DNA of 64,000 nt from Gongronella butleri (taxonomy: Eukaryota; Mucoromycota; Mucoromycetes; Mucorales; Cunninghamellaceae), in contig JAIWZP010000030.1 of the NCBI GenBank assembly GCA_025201375.1, positions 62,001-126,000 of the forward strand, read 5' to 3'. This document shows, piece after piece, positions 11,663-23,091 of the stretch (position 1 is the first letter of the stretch; each line of letters begins with the position of its first letter). The translations under genes and the position numbers were made by a program. The notes beneath the pieces were generated by a model. It saw nothing but the letters and a program-made list of their open reading frames with translations. It searched no databases and had not been told where the DNA came from.

Positions 11663-13213
11663 CTAGCAAGAGATGTCCGAGACGGATCTGGATTCTGTTG
11701 TAGAGGAGGATGGCTGTTGGTTCATAAGTTGTGCGTTGAGCTCGATGCATGCGGATTCCCAGCGCATTTTCTCCTCCCAGAGTTCGCGCAGCTTTTTGTA
11801 GGCGAGGCCGCTGAGGACCTCAAAGTGGTCGCACGTGTTGCGCAGCGCGGCCTCGAGTCGCTGACGTTCCTGCCGTTCGTGGATAAGCTGGCGCTGCAAT
11901 TCCTCGACCATGGCGGCCGTCGGTGTGCCCGTGGACGACGACATGGACGACAAGGATTGGTGTTTGAGGGTGTGGGATGTGGACGCGGTGGGTTTGGGCG
12001 AGGCGGGCGGGCCACCGTCGTCGTCCATATCCGGTGTGGACGTGGTGGCGGCGTCGTGTAGGTTGTGAGGCGTGCTGGACGAGGCGGACGGTGTTTTTGG
12101 GAAGCTAGTGAGTGTAGAAGCGGGCGAGATGGTGGTGCTTGTGGTTGTGGTGGTAGTGGTGGTTGACGCGGCGGGTGTGGGTGTTGGCGTGACATCCGCA
12201 GAAACCGCCTCCGAGGCCGCATTTGCACGTTTTTCGTGTTTCCAATCGATTGGCATGGTTTGGACCTGGACGTGTCGCGCGGTGGAGGAGAGGGTAGGGG
12301 CATTGGCAGGATTTGCCGCAGGATTTGCAGCGGGTGATGATGCCATGGCCGAGATGTTCAATGCGCGCAAATGCTCCTCGATCAATGTCTTGCTCACAAC
12401 ATCGCTTGGCCGATCAACATCATACAGCTCGTATTGCTTCAATCGCTGGATGAGGCCGGCCTCGACGACGTCCATGCCATCCAATGCGCCCATGACAGTG
12501 TCTGCATCGGGTTTGGGCGCATCGTCGGTGGTCAATGGAGCGCCGCGTGGTGGTGGTGGCATGGAATTGGTGGAATTGGAAGCATTGGCAGGTGCATTGG
12601 TCGCGTTCCGGGGCCCCTTGGACAAAACGTCCGGTGCGCTTGTCGTGGAGGTCGGGCTAAAGGGCATACTGCGAATTGAGGCCGTGTACAGGCTGGATTC
12701 TCGGCGCGACGAGGGCAGGACAGGCTGGTCGGTATCCAGGCTATTGTTTGGCCTATGGTGGTGGTGGTGGTGGTGGTGATGGTGGTGGCGTTTTGTGTTT
12801 GCCCCTGTGGACGTGGACGTGACGGGCGCCGGTGTAGCCATATTTGTCGGCGACGCCGGGTCCAAGTAGTAGGGTATCCGCGGATGATGGCTCGTGATGA
12901 TCTCAACATACCCGTTGCGACGAATAATATGGGGCGGGGCCGTGTTGAGTGCCGCGTTGGACGCAGGTTTCTTCTTATTGCGCCGCCGCGAGAAGAAAAT
13001 GGACCGTTTCGACGATGTCGCAGGCGTCTTTTGGAACTCTTCTGGGCTCGTTGTGTTGAGAAACTCCACGAGGGCCTGGGTGTTTGTGCGCCGGCGACGA
13101 GGCCGTGGCGAGGTGTCTAGACTCCAATCGTCCAAATCGTCCAGGTCGTCGTCCTCGTCGTACGTCGAGATAGTGCGCGCATCCTTGGGCTCAAACCCCG
13201 CCTTGTAAGTCAT
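11663..13213 (-). CDS. Uncharacterised low-complexity protein with His tract and C-terminal coiled coil, 516 aa
   Basis: This is a single exon with codon use like its neighbours. The N-terminus (residues 1-35) is acidic with a DDDLDDLDDW run. A short conserved-looking segment ending in a NTTSPEEF motif sits near residues 47-60 and resembles short motifs at the front of other unnamed fungal proteins. An 11-residue His tract lies near residue 142, followed by long Ser/Thr/Pro-rich stretches. Residues 260-290 contain a likely amphipathic segment (IQRLKQYELYDVDRP). The last 90 residues predict a coiled coil rich in Gln, Arg, Glu and Leu. The architecture suggests a cytoskeleton-linked or scaffold protein, but this is inference from composition only. 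The ATG at 13213 follows an AT-rich leader and faces the DcpS gene across a 641-base divergent promoter region. Confidence 0.8.
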   Translation of the reverse strand: MTYKAGFEPKDARTISTYDEDDDLDDLDDWSLDTSPRPRRRRTNTQALVEFLNTTSPEEFQKTPATSSKRSIFFSRRRNKKKPASNAALNTAPPHIIRRNGYVEIITSHHPRIPYYLDPASPTNMATPAPVTSTSTGANTKRHHHHHHHHHHHRPNNSLDTDQPVLPSSRRESSLYTASIRSMPFSPTSTTSAPDVLSKGPRNATNAPANASNSTNSMPPPPRGAPLTTDDAPKPDADTVMGALDGMDVVEAGLIQRLKQYELYDVDRPSDVVSKTLIEEHLRALNISAMASSPAANPAANPANAPTLSSTARHVQVQTMPIDWKHEKRANAASEAVSADVTPTPTPAASTTTTTTTTSTTISPASTLTSFPKTPSASSSTPHNLHDAATTSTPDMDDDGGPPASPKPTASTSHTLKHQSLSSMSSSTGTPTAAMVEELQRQLIHERQERQRLEAALRNTCDHFEVLSGLAYKKLRELWEEKMRWESACIELNAQLMNQQPSSSTTESRSVSDISC

Positions 13214-13854
13214 AATGGATTAAAACAAAGAAATTGGAATCGAAAAAGAGCAGTGGGAGGCAAAAAAAAAAAAATACACAACGGAAATAATAAAAAATGT
13301 ATAAAAGGTGAAAATAAGGTGTGGTGACACGAAGCGTGGAGACCCAGACCCTGATTGATCCGACCACCACCACCACAGTTGCTTTTGGGCTTCCTCAAGG
13401 GCTGCCATTGGGGGGTGTCAATTGGGCCTGATGCCCTGGATTTTCGGACGCTCTTGGCTCTTTTGACGCGCTTTTGCTGGAACCAGCACAGTGTTTCCGG
13501 CCTTTCCCCACGTTCCCTCCCCCCCTTTTTTTTTTCTGGGCGCCATTTCCCTAATTTGTTATTTGCCAACCCACAGACGTAAAGTACACGCGTCCAATGG
13601 CTTGGGCGGCCCGAATTTGGCAATAAAAAGCTGGCAAAGCGCGTCTTTTTGATCACATATGGGCCGCAAATTGTTTGTGTCAATGCCAATGTGTTTCAAT
13701 GAGTTTGGCATGGCAGCTCAATGTGTCACGTGGTCGTCATAAGCCTTCAACATGAAAATAAAAAAGTAAAAGTTCACCCCTTTTTGCCTTTTCCACTTTT
13801 TTCCGCCCCGTTTTCCCTTTTTTTTTTTATTTTCATTTTTCAGTCTGCGTAGAT
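13214..13854. promoter_or_regulatory. Divergent promoter region between the coiled-coil gene and DcpS
   Basis: Two divergent starts bound this region. It contains GATTGATCCGACC-type sequence near 13352, a CACCACCACCAC stretch at 13365, and a pyrimidine-rich leader before the ATG at 13855. No ORF with coding character is visible. Confidence 0.45.
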
Positions 13855-14751
13855 ATGGCGACGACCTGCGAGATCCTTGCCGAATTCCAATATGAGCGGA
13901 CGCTGTCGCACGACACGCAGCGCAAACAAGTTTATGTGCTCGGGCGTGTTCGCGGTCAGGCGTGTATTGTGTCTGTTGAGAAATTGGTGTTTGACGACAA
14001 GGTGGTGCCGATCCTGACGCAGCACGTGGCCGAGGTGGGGGACGCGACGCAAAACAACATTTACGGGTGGTGTCTTGCACGCTTGGACCTTCCTGCCCGC
14101 GACACGCGTATAAAGACGATTTACCCGGCAACAGAGCTGCACATCCGCAAGTACGAGACGCAAGCACGGCTGCTGGTGGTGGAGACGCGCGACGTGTATG
14201 ATGCTGTGACACGGCCTTACATTGAATCGCTGCCTGCATCGCGAATCGACTGGGTTTACAATATTTTGCAGGGTAAGGCCGAGCAAGAACACGTGCTCTA
14301 CCACGACACGTCGGCCAATGGGTTTGTGATCCTACCTGACATGAAATGGGACGGCCATCCAAGCTCCATGTACCTTGTTGCCATTGTCATGCAGCAAGAT
14401 CTGCCATCGCTGCGCAATTTGACACCGCAACACATCCCATTGCTCAAAAAGATCCAATCCACGGTCCACGACCTCGTCAAGGACAAGTACGACCTCGACC
14501 CGCAGCAAATACAGCTGTTTTTCCACTATCAGCCCAGCTACTACCATTTGCATATGCACATCACCGCATTGTCGCTCCAGGACCCGCCCGGCGCCTCCGT
14601 GGGCCACGCACACCTGCTCGACACCGTCCTCTACCACCTGGAAAATATCCCCGATTATTACCAAAATGCCACGCTGCCTTTTGTGGTCGGCGACCAGCAT
14701 CCACTGTATCATCGCTACCAAACTTTTTTGAAAGATAAAAAAAACGCATGA
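13855..14751 (+). CDS. DCS1: Scavenger mRNA decapping enzyme DcpS (m7GpppX diphosphatase, HIT family), 298 aa
   Basis: The protein hydrolyses the cap dinucleotide or capped short oligos left after 3'-to-5' mRNA decay, giving m7GMP. The histidine triad is HLHMHIT, with His231, His233 and His235; the middle one is the expected nucleophile. Residues 1-130 form the N-terminal dimer-swapped domain; residues 140-298 form the HIT domain. The DMKWDG segment at 162-167 precedes the Y-L-V-A-I strand typical of DcpS. The length is close to yeast Dcs1 and human DcpS. Unlike nearly all its neighbours, this gene has no intron. The start ATG is preceded by a long pyrimidine tract. It is probably nucleo-cytoplasmic. 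Confidence 0.95.
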   Translation: MATTCEILAEFQYERTLSHDTQRKQVYVLGRVRGQACIVSVEKLVFDDKVVPILTQHVAEVGDATQNNIYGWCLARLDLPARDTRIKTIYPATELHIRKYETQARLLVVETRDVYDAVTRPYIESLPASRIDWVYNILQGKAEQEHVLYHDTSANGFVILPDMKWDGHPSSMYLVAIVMQQDLPSLRNLTPQHIPLLKKIQSTVHDLVKDKYDLDPQQIQLFFHYQPSYYHLHMHITALSLQDPPGASVGHAHLLDTVLYHLENIPDYYQNATLPFVVGDQHPLYHRYQTFLKDKKNA

Positions 14752-15158
14752 TTTTTTGTCGTCCCCCGCCCCGTCAATTGCATGGCATGATTCTTTCTCG
14801 CTTTTTTTTTTTTCACAGTTGGAAAATGGTGAGGGGCCCATGAGGGAGGCCAAAAGCCGTGTTTTGGCCTCTTTTCTGATTCTTTTCTCCTTCGGAGGAA
14901 GAGACCGCCATTTTTTTTGTTGCTTCCGTGAGCCGCGCTTCTCGGGAGAGCGCGTCGCCGAGAATCCCTCCCCTCAACCCAATTGCGGCGAGCGTGTCGG
15001 CGCACATGACTCTTTTTTCTGCGCCGGGAGGATTGACAGCACAAATGAGTTGAATTGAGGCTCCGACATGAGCCCATAGAAAAAAAAGATCGGGTGGGGG
15101 GCACTGCTCCCCTTTTTCTTTCTTTTTCTTTTTTTTGCTTCTTTTTCATCCTCACACT
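14752..15158. other. Intergenic between DcpS and the sterol desaturase gene
   Basis: A T run lies at 14802-14814, a GC-rich stretch covers 14930-15010, and a C/T-rich leader runs straight into the next ATG. No reading frame has coding character. Confidence 0.4.
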
Positions 15159-16395
15159 ATGGACACTGTGCTTGAATACGCAGACGAGTACGTCTTTAAC
15201 AGCGTGTACGACAAATTGATGCCTACGGCGCTGCTTGCCAACAGCACGTTGCCGCCTGTCGTCGTCGAGGCGATCGGCACGTGGGCCCCTGACAATCTTT
15301 ATCGTCAATTCTTGAGCATTTTCATTTTGGTCACTTTGGGCGGCTGGTTCTTTTATCTGGCCACGGCGTGCTTCTCGTACTGCTTTATCTTTGATCACGA
15401 CATGATGAAGCACCCCAAGTTCCTCAAGAACCAGGTCCGTCTCGAAGTGACCTGCGCCGTCACCTCGATCCCTGGCTTTTCCAGTAAGAAAAGTCGATTT
15501 TTTTTTCCTTTCGCTTTTTGGCTCACGTTTTGCCCTCCTTTTTTACTAGTTCTGACGGTGCCCTGGTTCCTGGGCGAGGTCAATGGCTACTCGTTGCTTT
15601 ATGCCAATGCGCCCCAGACCACGTACGAATGGATTTATGCCATTGCTAGCTTGCCCGCCTTTTTGTTCTTCACCGACATGGGCATCTATTGGATCCACCG
15701 CTTCCTTCACCATCCCCTCTTGTACAAGCCTCTTCACAAGGTAAAAAGAAAAAAAGAAATCAATGCAATTGCTTGTTTTTGACACAAAACCGACGTTTTT
15801 CTCATTTTTCTTATTGTTTTCGCGTTTAGCTTCATCACAAGTGGATCGGTAAGCAAGCGCATGGTGGCCATGGAAACCCAATTGGCATGCGCAGACAGCT
15901 CATCGGCTTTTCTTTCTAGTCCCCACGCCCTTTGCGTCGCACGCGTTCCATCCTTTGGACGGCTACTTGCAATCGGTGCCTTACCACTTGTATGCCTATT
16001 TGGTCCCCATGTACAAGTGGTCGTACATCTTTATGTTTGTCTTTGTCAATGTGTGGACGGTGCTCATTCATGACGGTAAAATAGTCGGAGCGAAAAAAAC
16101 CGGTGTCACAGCCCAGAATCTCATTTTTTTTTGTTTCTTAATATTAGGCAATTTCTTCTTGCACTCTGATTTCATCAACACTACGGCGCACCACACCGTG
16201 CACCACTTGTACTTCAACTACAACTATGGCCAATACTTTACTTTCTGGGACAAGCTTGGTGGCTCGCACCGCCGCCCCACGGCCGAGCAATACGACCAGG
16301 CATTGATGAAGGACGCCAAGGTGTGGGCCCAGCAGACCAAGGAGGCCGATCAGATCGAGTCTGACGATGCGGCCAAGGCCAAAAAGTTCCACTAA
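15159..16395 (+). CDS. ERG3: C-5 sterol desaturase (ERG3), 312 aa, 5 exons
   Basis: Exons: 15159-15483, 15550-15740, 15830-15848, 15920-16075 and 16148-16395. The enzyme introduces the C5-C6 double bond into episterol in ergosterol synthesis, in the endoplasmic reticulum. All three histidine boxes of the fatty-acid-hydroxylase family are present: HRFLHH at the end of exon 2, H-x2-HH spanning the exon 2/3 junction (HKLHHKW), and HHTVHH in exon 5; together they bind the di-iron centre. Hydrophobic membrane spans occur near residues 47-73, 100-120, 133-153 and 205-235. The C-terminus is charged and ends in a Lys-rich tail, plausible for ER retention. The third exon has only 19 bases, but its splicing restores the conserved box and is needed for a good match to the family. 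Confidence 0.95.
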
Positions 16396-17081
16396 AATGC
16401 GCCTTGTTCGCGTGTTTTTTTCGCGTTTATCATTTTTCCCCTCTTCCCTTCCTCATAATCGTGTATTTCATCCGTCAACTCTCCTTCTCCTCCATTTAGC
16501 CTACATTATTTTTATTAGCTACTTTTTGTTTACCCCCCTTTTTTCCTTTTGCCAAAGTAATAATAGTCGCACAGTGTGCTGTCTTTTTTCGTTTTTCATG
16601 CATTGATCGTGGTCACACAGATAATGGGGTGCGTTCTGAGGTTTCCACGGGCTGCCTAGCGAGGCACATGAGCGCGCAGCAAGCAATGTCGATGCAAAAG
16701 AGGGGACAAAAAAAGGCAAAACACAAGAAAAAAAAAAAGGGGGAGCAAACGAGATCTTCCTGTTCATGATTCAGCTGGCGGCATTCGTCTGATTGGCCAA
16801 AGGCAAGACATCTGATAAGCCGCTTTGGTCCGCATCTGATAAAGCTGATTTGTTTTCCTGGACATATCCATTTGGCTTCACAACGCGCTTCTTTTTCGAT
16901 TTTTTTTTCTTTTGTTTTTGCATTTTCTTGCCTCCCTTTGACTGTCCTCACTCCACACTCGCTCGTTTTATCAACCTCGCCACGCCCTCTCGCTTGCTTC
17001 TACTCTCGCCGCAGCCACGCTTGTCTTTCTAGTTCCCTCCCCACTCTTTCTCACTTTTCCCCCTTTTTTTTCCCGCCTGCC
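16396..17081. other. Intergenic between ERG3 and MMS19
   Basis: It is pyrimidine-rich on both sides, with the ERG3 3' end on the left and a C/T-rich leader before the ATG at 17082. A TCTGATAA pair near 16810-16843 is the only local repetition I noticed. No coding frame is supported. Confidence 0.4.
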
Positions 17082-19992
17082 ATGGAAGACGCCGGCCGCT
17101 CTTGCTTCACTACTTGGATACAAGGCTCCGATCCTGTCGTCACGCCCTCATTGCTTGCCTCTATCCTTTTATGTAAGTCAAAAGTGCGCAGCCATAGCGG
17201 TAAAGGGCCGGTTTAACTCGTTTTACTTTCGTTAGCCGTCAACAAGGCGCCCCATGGCCTCTCGGACTTACTTGAACTGCTTACTGACTCGTGGGCGTCG
17301 CTGGAAACCGACGTCCAGCGTGTCCAATGTAATCGAGGCGCGAGGGAAATGGTAGAAAATGAGCTAAATGCAGTCTTTTTTATCATTTTTTGCCATGTAG
17401 GCACGGAATTGCTCGCCAAGACGCTCGGTCCCAGCCTTACCACGGTGTCGACAGGCACAGGTAAGTGGGCGTCGTGATCCAAAAGGCAATGCAAACGAGA
17501 AAACTGACTTTTTTGTTGATTTAGTCAACGATTTACTCGAATTCATGAGCAACACGTGCACCAAGGACGAGCAGATTGCGCTGTGGATCGACATTCTGCA
17601 TCAGCTCATCGAGACCGGGGTGTGCTCACCAAAGCAGTGCCTGACAATCACGCAATGGCTGTTTGACCAGGTGCCGAGCAAGAAATGGCCGCAGCCAACG
17701 CGACACAAAGTGCTCACGATTCTCGGCCACATGATCCAAAGCAAGGCACGCCGTAAGGATCGAATCATGTCAACACGCTTTTGATACTTATATTTGCTTT
17801 AGAAATCGAGGCGTCGTCACTTAATTTTATTGACGGCTACATTTCTATCATGGATGGCGAAAAAGACCCGCGCAACCTGCTGCTTGCCTTTGATCTGGTG
17901 CGCCTCATCATCGACAAGTTTGACATATCACGCCATGTCGAGGTAAAAATGAAAATTATTGTAAAATTGGAGATTGACACGTCTTTTTCCCGCCTTTACA
18001 GGACCTGTTTGATATTATCTTTTGCTATTTCCCCATCAGCTTCTCGCCGCCTCCCAACGACCCGTTGGCCATCACGTCGGATGAGCTAAAACTCAGCTTA
18101 CGGTAAGCATAAAAATACGAAAAAAAGGTGGCCTGATTTATTTTTTGTTCCTTTAGCCGGTGCCTTGCGGCGACGCCCTATTTTGCGTACTACTCGACGC
18201 CCGTTTTGATTGAGAAGCTACTGTCCAGCTCGGGCAGTGTCAAGGTAGTGAACAAGACGCGCTTTAAAGCGAGAAAACGACAACGTTGCGCTCATTTTCC
18301 TTTTTTTTTTTCTTTACAGAAGGACGTCATGGACACGATTCGGCTGTGTGCGCCGTCGTACGGTGCGCATGCGCTTCTTCCACATGCACACGACCTTTTT
18401 GGGGCCCTCGTAAAAGAAATTTATCAGGGATCCGACGTGTCCATGTCATCTTTGGCGCTTGATACCATTCATCACGTCGTTGCCACGCTCGCGACGGGCG
18501 TCAGCATCGTCAACATTCGCGATCCCGCCGAACGTGCCATTGGCGCGCTTCTGCAGGAGGCACTTGAGCATTTAAAGACCCCGGAGCTGCGCCACGCCAA
18601 ATCAGCGTCCGCCATCCTGCGCGCCGCCGCGTCCGCCTCAGGTAATACGATTGCTTCCTGCACCTTCTGTTTTTTTTTTTTTTTTTGGCACTCACGCTTG
18701 TATTTTTTATGCAGATCCCGCATGCACATTGGTCGTGAATGCCGTGGTGCCCCTTTTGTACGATGAATTTAGACTGACGGATCCCATTGGCCGGCAAAAG
18801 GCGGTGCTTGGCTACCTCATTGATCTGCTCGAAGCCAATGCTGCCTTGTACGGCACCATCGACAGCGACCAAAAAGGTAAGAAAACAGGAGTGAGGAGCA
18901 AAAATTGGGGCCATTTGGCTAAAAGTTCTTTTTTTTTTTATGCGAACCAGACCGCGATTTGCAAACGCCGTTGACCGCACACAAGCAGCGGCTATTCCAG
19001 ACGTTTGTCACGTCCTTTATCCATGACCAACGCGCCGACACGGAGCTGCATTATCTGTATTTCACGGGCATCCGCCTGATGGTCATCATGAAGCGGTTTT
19101 TGACCGCCGAAGAGGTATGTCATTTGTCAAAACGCGGTGCCGCCGTGCTTAATTCTCTTGTTTTTAGATTGATCTGACGGTCATGCAATTGGCGCGTCAG
19201 CTATTTTATCCAGACAAGTCCGTTCGGTATGTGTACATCAAATGGTGCCGAAATGGACGCAGCTTGACGGTTTTTTTGTTTTTCTTTTTCTTCCAGGGCC
19301 CTTGTATGCGCGACGCTGGCGGGGCTTGCCAAGCCGTATCCACAAACGCTGCAGCGGTATGCGATCCCAATGCTGCTCGATCAGTTGCAATCGCGCCAAC
19401 GCCAATTCCAAGAGGTGTTGCCGCTCATTCAGGCCATTGCCGTCGAATCCAGCGTGTTTTGCACCGTCGCGGAGCGCCTGTGGGGTGAATTGGCCACGGC
19501 TGCAAAGCACAGAGGTAAGACATCGCTGGGCATACTGAAATCTTTTCATGATTTTCATGATTTTTTTCTCGTTTAGATACGCTTTCTTATGCGCACGGGC
19601 TGGCTTTGTGCGTGAAGCAGTTGATGAGCGAGATCACGGTGACGGAGCAAGTGGCGCGGCTGTACCAGTCTGTGTTTTTCCCTGGCATTCTGCGCGAGGC
19701 GGTCAAGGCGGCATTGTACCAGCCCGACAGCTGGCTCATGAACCAGCCGCTGCTGCACGTCCTGTCGTCCATCATCGCCGTCACCGTGCGCACGGCAAGC
19801 GACACGTACGTGACATCCAATTGGGCATTTGCAAGACACCATCTGACGCGTTTTTCTTGGTTTTTTCGTGCTTAGTGTGCAAAAGGACATGGTGGCGCAA
19901 GCATTTTATATCTTTGTTCAAGGTGACCTGGCGGCAGTGCGCCTATTGTCAACCGACAAGACAGAATTTACGCTCTTTGGTACATGCTCCGT

Positions 19993-20023
<31 letters not shown>

Positions 20024-20600
20024 GAGAGGGCGGAAACGTGAAATGACGAGAATTGACGCGTCTTTTGTCGGATAGATGAGCCCCAGCGACGAGCCAATGG
20101 ATCAATGCGACCGCGACATGACCATGTTGTTCCCTGCCATCATTGGCAATTGCAAAAAGGAGGCAAGAACGGCATCTTTTTCACATTTTTTCACGTTTCT
20201 TACCTTTTTTTTCATTGTCATGGATGCAGATTGCGTTGCCACTGCCAGATGTGTACGCTTTCCTTGATCGTCTGATCCGGACGGTTGTGGACACGGCGTG
20301 TCCAGCGCGGCAATGGGCGATGAACGCGTCTGTGGCCGTCATTGCCAACAAATGGATGGATGGTAAAAAAAAAAAAATAGGAAAAAAGGCATCCTCGACA
20401 CGTGTTGCATACAGGCAGGCCAACAACGCTTCTCATTCGGGGCTTCTGCATCTTTTGAATCTAGACACCATGGCCAGGCACCTCATGGACGCAATTCATG
20501 CATATCTTTCGCCTGTTTTGGAGAATGCAAAGGCCAATCCGGCGTCAAGGAGATCGGCACTACAATGCTTGATTTGGGTAAATTGAACTTGTTCCTGTGC

Positions 20601-20631
<31 letters not shown>

Positions 20632-21708
20632 CGTGTCTTACGCCTCCTTTTTCAATTGTAGGTTACAAAAGGCTTGGTGGTGCGTGGCCATGCGCTTGGG
20701 CTGGATCTCGTGAACGAGCTGCTACACATTTGTCGCGTCGATGACGTGCTGAACATGGATGCCGCACAGGGCATGGCCGTTTTGCTGCACCAGGATGAGA
20801 TGATCCTGCATCGAGCCAGCCACGCCGTCGTCTCGGTAAGAAAAAAAAGTGCCTCAAATCTCTCCTTTTTTTCTTTTCTTCTGCTTTCCACGTCGGAATG
20901 GCCTCATCCGCATGACACACGCACGCACAAGCGCGCTACTGTCTCTCTCTTTTTTTTTTTTGGGGGCGTCGGAAAGCGTCTTTTTACCTTCTTTCCCCCT
21001 TTTCTTCTGCTCCTGAATCGTGTGTGACCTCATCCCTCCTTTTTTTTTTTCGTTCTGCAGATTCTCTATCGCCAGCGACTGTTCCATCACTGTTTGCCCA
21101 AGCTGACGGTCGATCACAACCACGCGTGCCTGGTCGCGCTGTCGCATTTGCTCGTCAATATACCATCTCAGGTGCCGGTCGCGGATATGCCAAAGGTAAA
21201 AGAGCGCACACACGAGCTAACTGGCCATTGCTCACACTTTTTTTTCTATAGCTCATCCCGTCCCTGGTTATGGCATTTGAGTCCTCCGACGAGCAATTGA
21301 TCCTGACGATGATTCGCGTGGCCAAGGCCATTGGCCCTCTGGCGCTGCGGGAGCCCGAATACATCCGCACCATGGTTGACAGGTTGCTGCCTCTGACACA
21401 CGTGTCTGACCGCGCGGCCATCCGCCTAAACGCGCTCCAATGCCTCACCGCCTTTGCGCAAATGGATTGGCGCCACCAGGGCCTCGACAATGCCTTTGTA
21501 CACCACGTCATCAAGGCGCTCGGGCCTGCTCTCGACGACAAGAAACGCCGCGTGCGAAAAGAAGCTGTCGACTGCAGGGAACAATGGTAAAAAAGAAAAA
21601 AATCAAGGGTGCGCGCGTTTGGGCTTGTTTATGCCGTGCAACTCACGCCCAATTCGCCCCCCCCTTTTGTCTCTTTCTTTCTTTAGGTACAAGCTGACCA
21701 AGGTGTAG
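17082..21708 (+). CDS. MMS19: MMS19 (cytosolic iron-sulfur assembly targeting factor), 1022 aa, 21 exons
   Basis: The HEAT-repeat scaffold delivers Fe-S clusters to DNA-repair and replication enzymes in the CIA targeting complex. The CYFPISFSPPPNDP segment in exon 6 is diagnostic of the MMS19 N-terminal domain. The C-terminal part has helical HEAT repeats and ends with the family's DDKKRRVRKEAVDCREQW. The length (1022 aa) agrees with human MMS19. Exon ends: 17082-17172, 17236-17328, 17401-17460, 17525-17752, 17803-17942, 18002-18102, 18157-18244, 18320-18641, 18715-18876, 18951-19114, 19168-19226, 19297-19514, 19577-19805, 19876-19990, 20076-20162, 20230-20362, 20465-20577, 20662-20835, 21061-21195, 21252-21586 and 21687-21708. 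Intron 15 starts with GC, not GT. The acceptor of intron 16 was set at 20464 because two nearer AGs shift the frame. The short hydrophilic tail after the final Trp is minimal. Confidence 0.95.
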
Positions 21709-22537
21709 AAAGACGAATAGTCAACGAATTGTATATTTTTTTAATTTCAAACATAAAGACGTTATTTTCACCCATGGACCAATTTTTGAGGCTCGTTTAT
21801 GCGTGTCAATGACATGGCCTTGGTTGTTCATGGCACTTTTCATGCACCGTAGCGCGTATACAACAAGCGTTCATGCAGGCAAACAAGGTTGAGACGATAA
21901 AATAGAAAAAAAAAAGGTTGGTCTGGGCATTTGACGTGCCTCCTTTTTTTTTTCGTGACAACCTGGACACACCCAATTGTGCTACCACGCTGGATGGAAC
22001 GCGTGTCCATCGCCTTTTTTGGTCAGTCGCTGCTGAGCGATGAGTGTCATCTGTTTTCATTCTTTGACTTTCCTTCAGAGCGTGATTCATCAACAAACAT
22101 CCGGTCTCAAATCAGTCTTAGCCCTGGTTTATGCAAAAAAAAAAAAAGAGACAAAGTGAGAGCACTTGAGCCAAAAAGGGAGTGATCGTACCCAAAAGTC
22201 GCCCCTCGCCCTTGCACCCCCCCCGTGGCCAGACACATCGTTTGCCATTGAATCCGTGGACGTGCTTTTTTTTTTTTTTGGCGCCCAGGTATTTTTCACG
22301 TTTATCCGCTGCTTGTCAATGACCAATTACCATGAATGCGTGTCGCTGTCATGCAGCCACGACCCGCAGATAGCGCTTTGGCCGGCTGTTCCATATGTCT
22401 GGGAGCGAATTGGTCATCCCGGAAGAAAAAGCAACCCCCGCGCCGTTCCCTCTGTTTCATGCGGATGCCCGGGTCCAAGCATCCCTTTTGACCTGGCTCA
22501 GTGCCTAGCACGATCTCACGTGAGGTCTCAAATTTGT

Positions 22538-22571
<34 letters not shown>

Positions 22572-23091
22572 AAATGCGCCAGTTGGTCGTGTGTGAGTCA
22601 GCAACTTTGGGATGCACCTTTTTTATTGTCACCACGCAGGTCTTGCATTTTTGGTCTTAAATAAAGCTGCTGGTCCCCTTTTCAGGGGGCAAAAAGGTAC
22701 AAAAAAAGGCCCATTGTGTGAAAATACCTGTCAGGGCGCAAGGATTGGGCGCTTTTTTAGGTTTTCCGTGGGATTTCATGCATCCATCGGGCCAAGATCG
22801 TCATGAACAAAAAAAGCACTAGTTGATAAAGGTGAAAATTCAGGGGGGGGTTGGTTTGAGAGGAGAGACAAAGGTTCAGGGGCTGAGCAACCACACATAC
22901 ACGCAACATCCACCATCAGCAGCAAGGAGAGAGAAAAAAAAAAGCGACAATCATAGCCAATGCGATGGTGGACAATGCGGCCAGCTGCTTATAAATGAGC
23001 AGCCCAGGTCCTTTTTTTTTTTTTTTTTGTGCACCATTTTCTTTTTCCTTTTCCCCCTTTGTTTCTTCTTTTCACACACCCACCATACCAA
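21709..23091. other. Intergenic region between MMS19 and the small secreted protein gene
   Basis: It holds the MMS19 3' end, a T run of about 31 at 22540-22570, smaller T/A runs at 21945 and 22267, and at 22500-22513 a 14-mer that recurs at the right end of the window. No gene is supported. Confidence 0.45.
22990..22996 (+). promoter_or_regulatory. Candidate TATA box (TATAAAT)
   Basis: It lies 96 bases upstream of the ATG at 23092, in the position expected for a fungal core promoter, and is followed by a T-rich leader. Confidence 0.4.
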
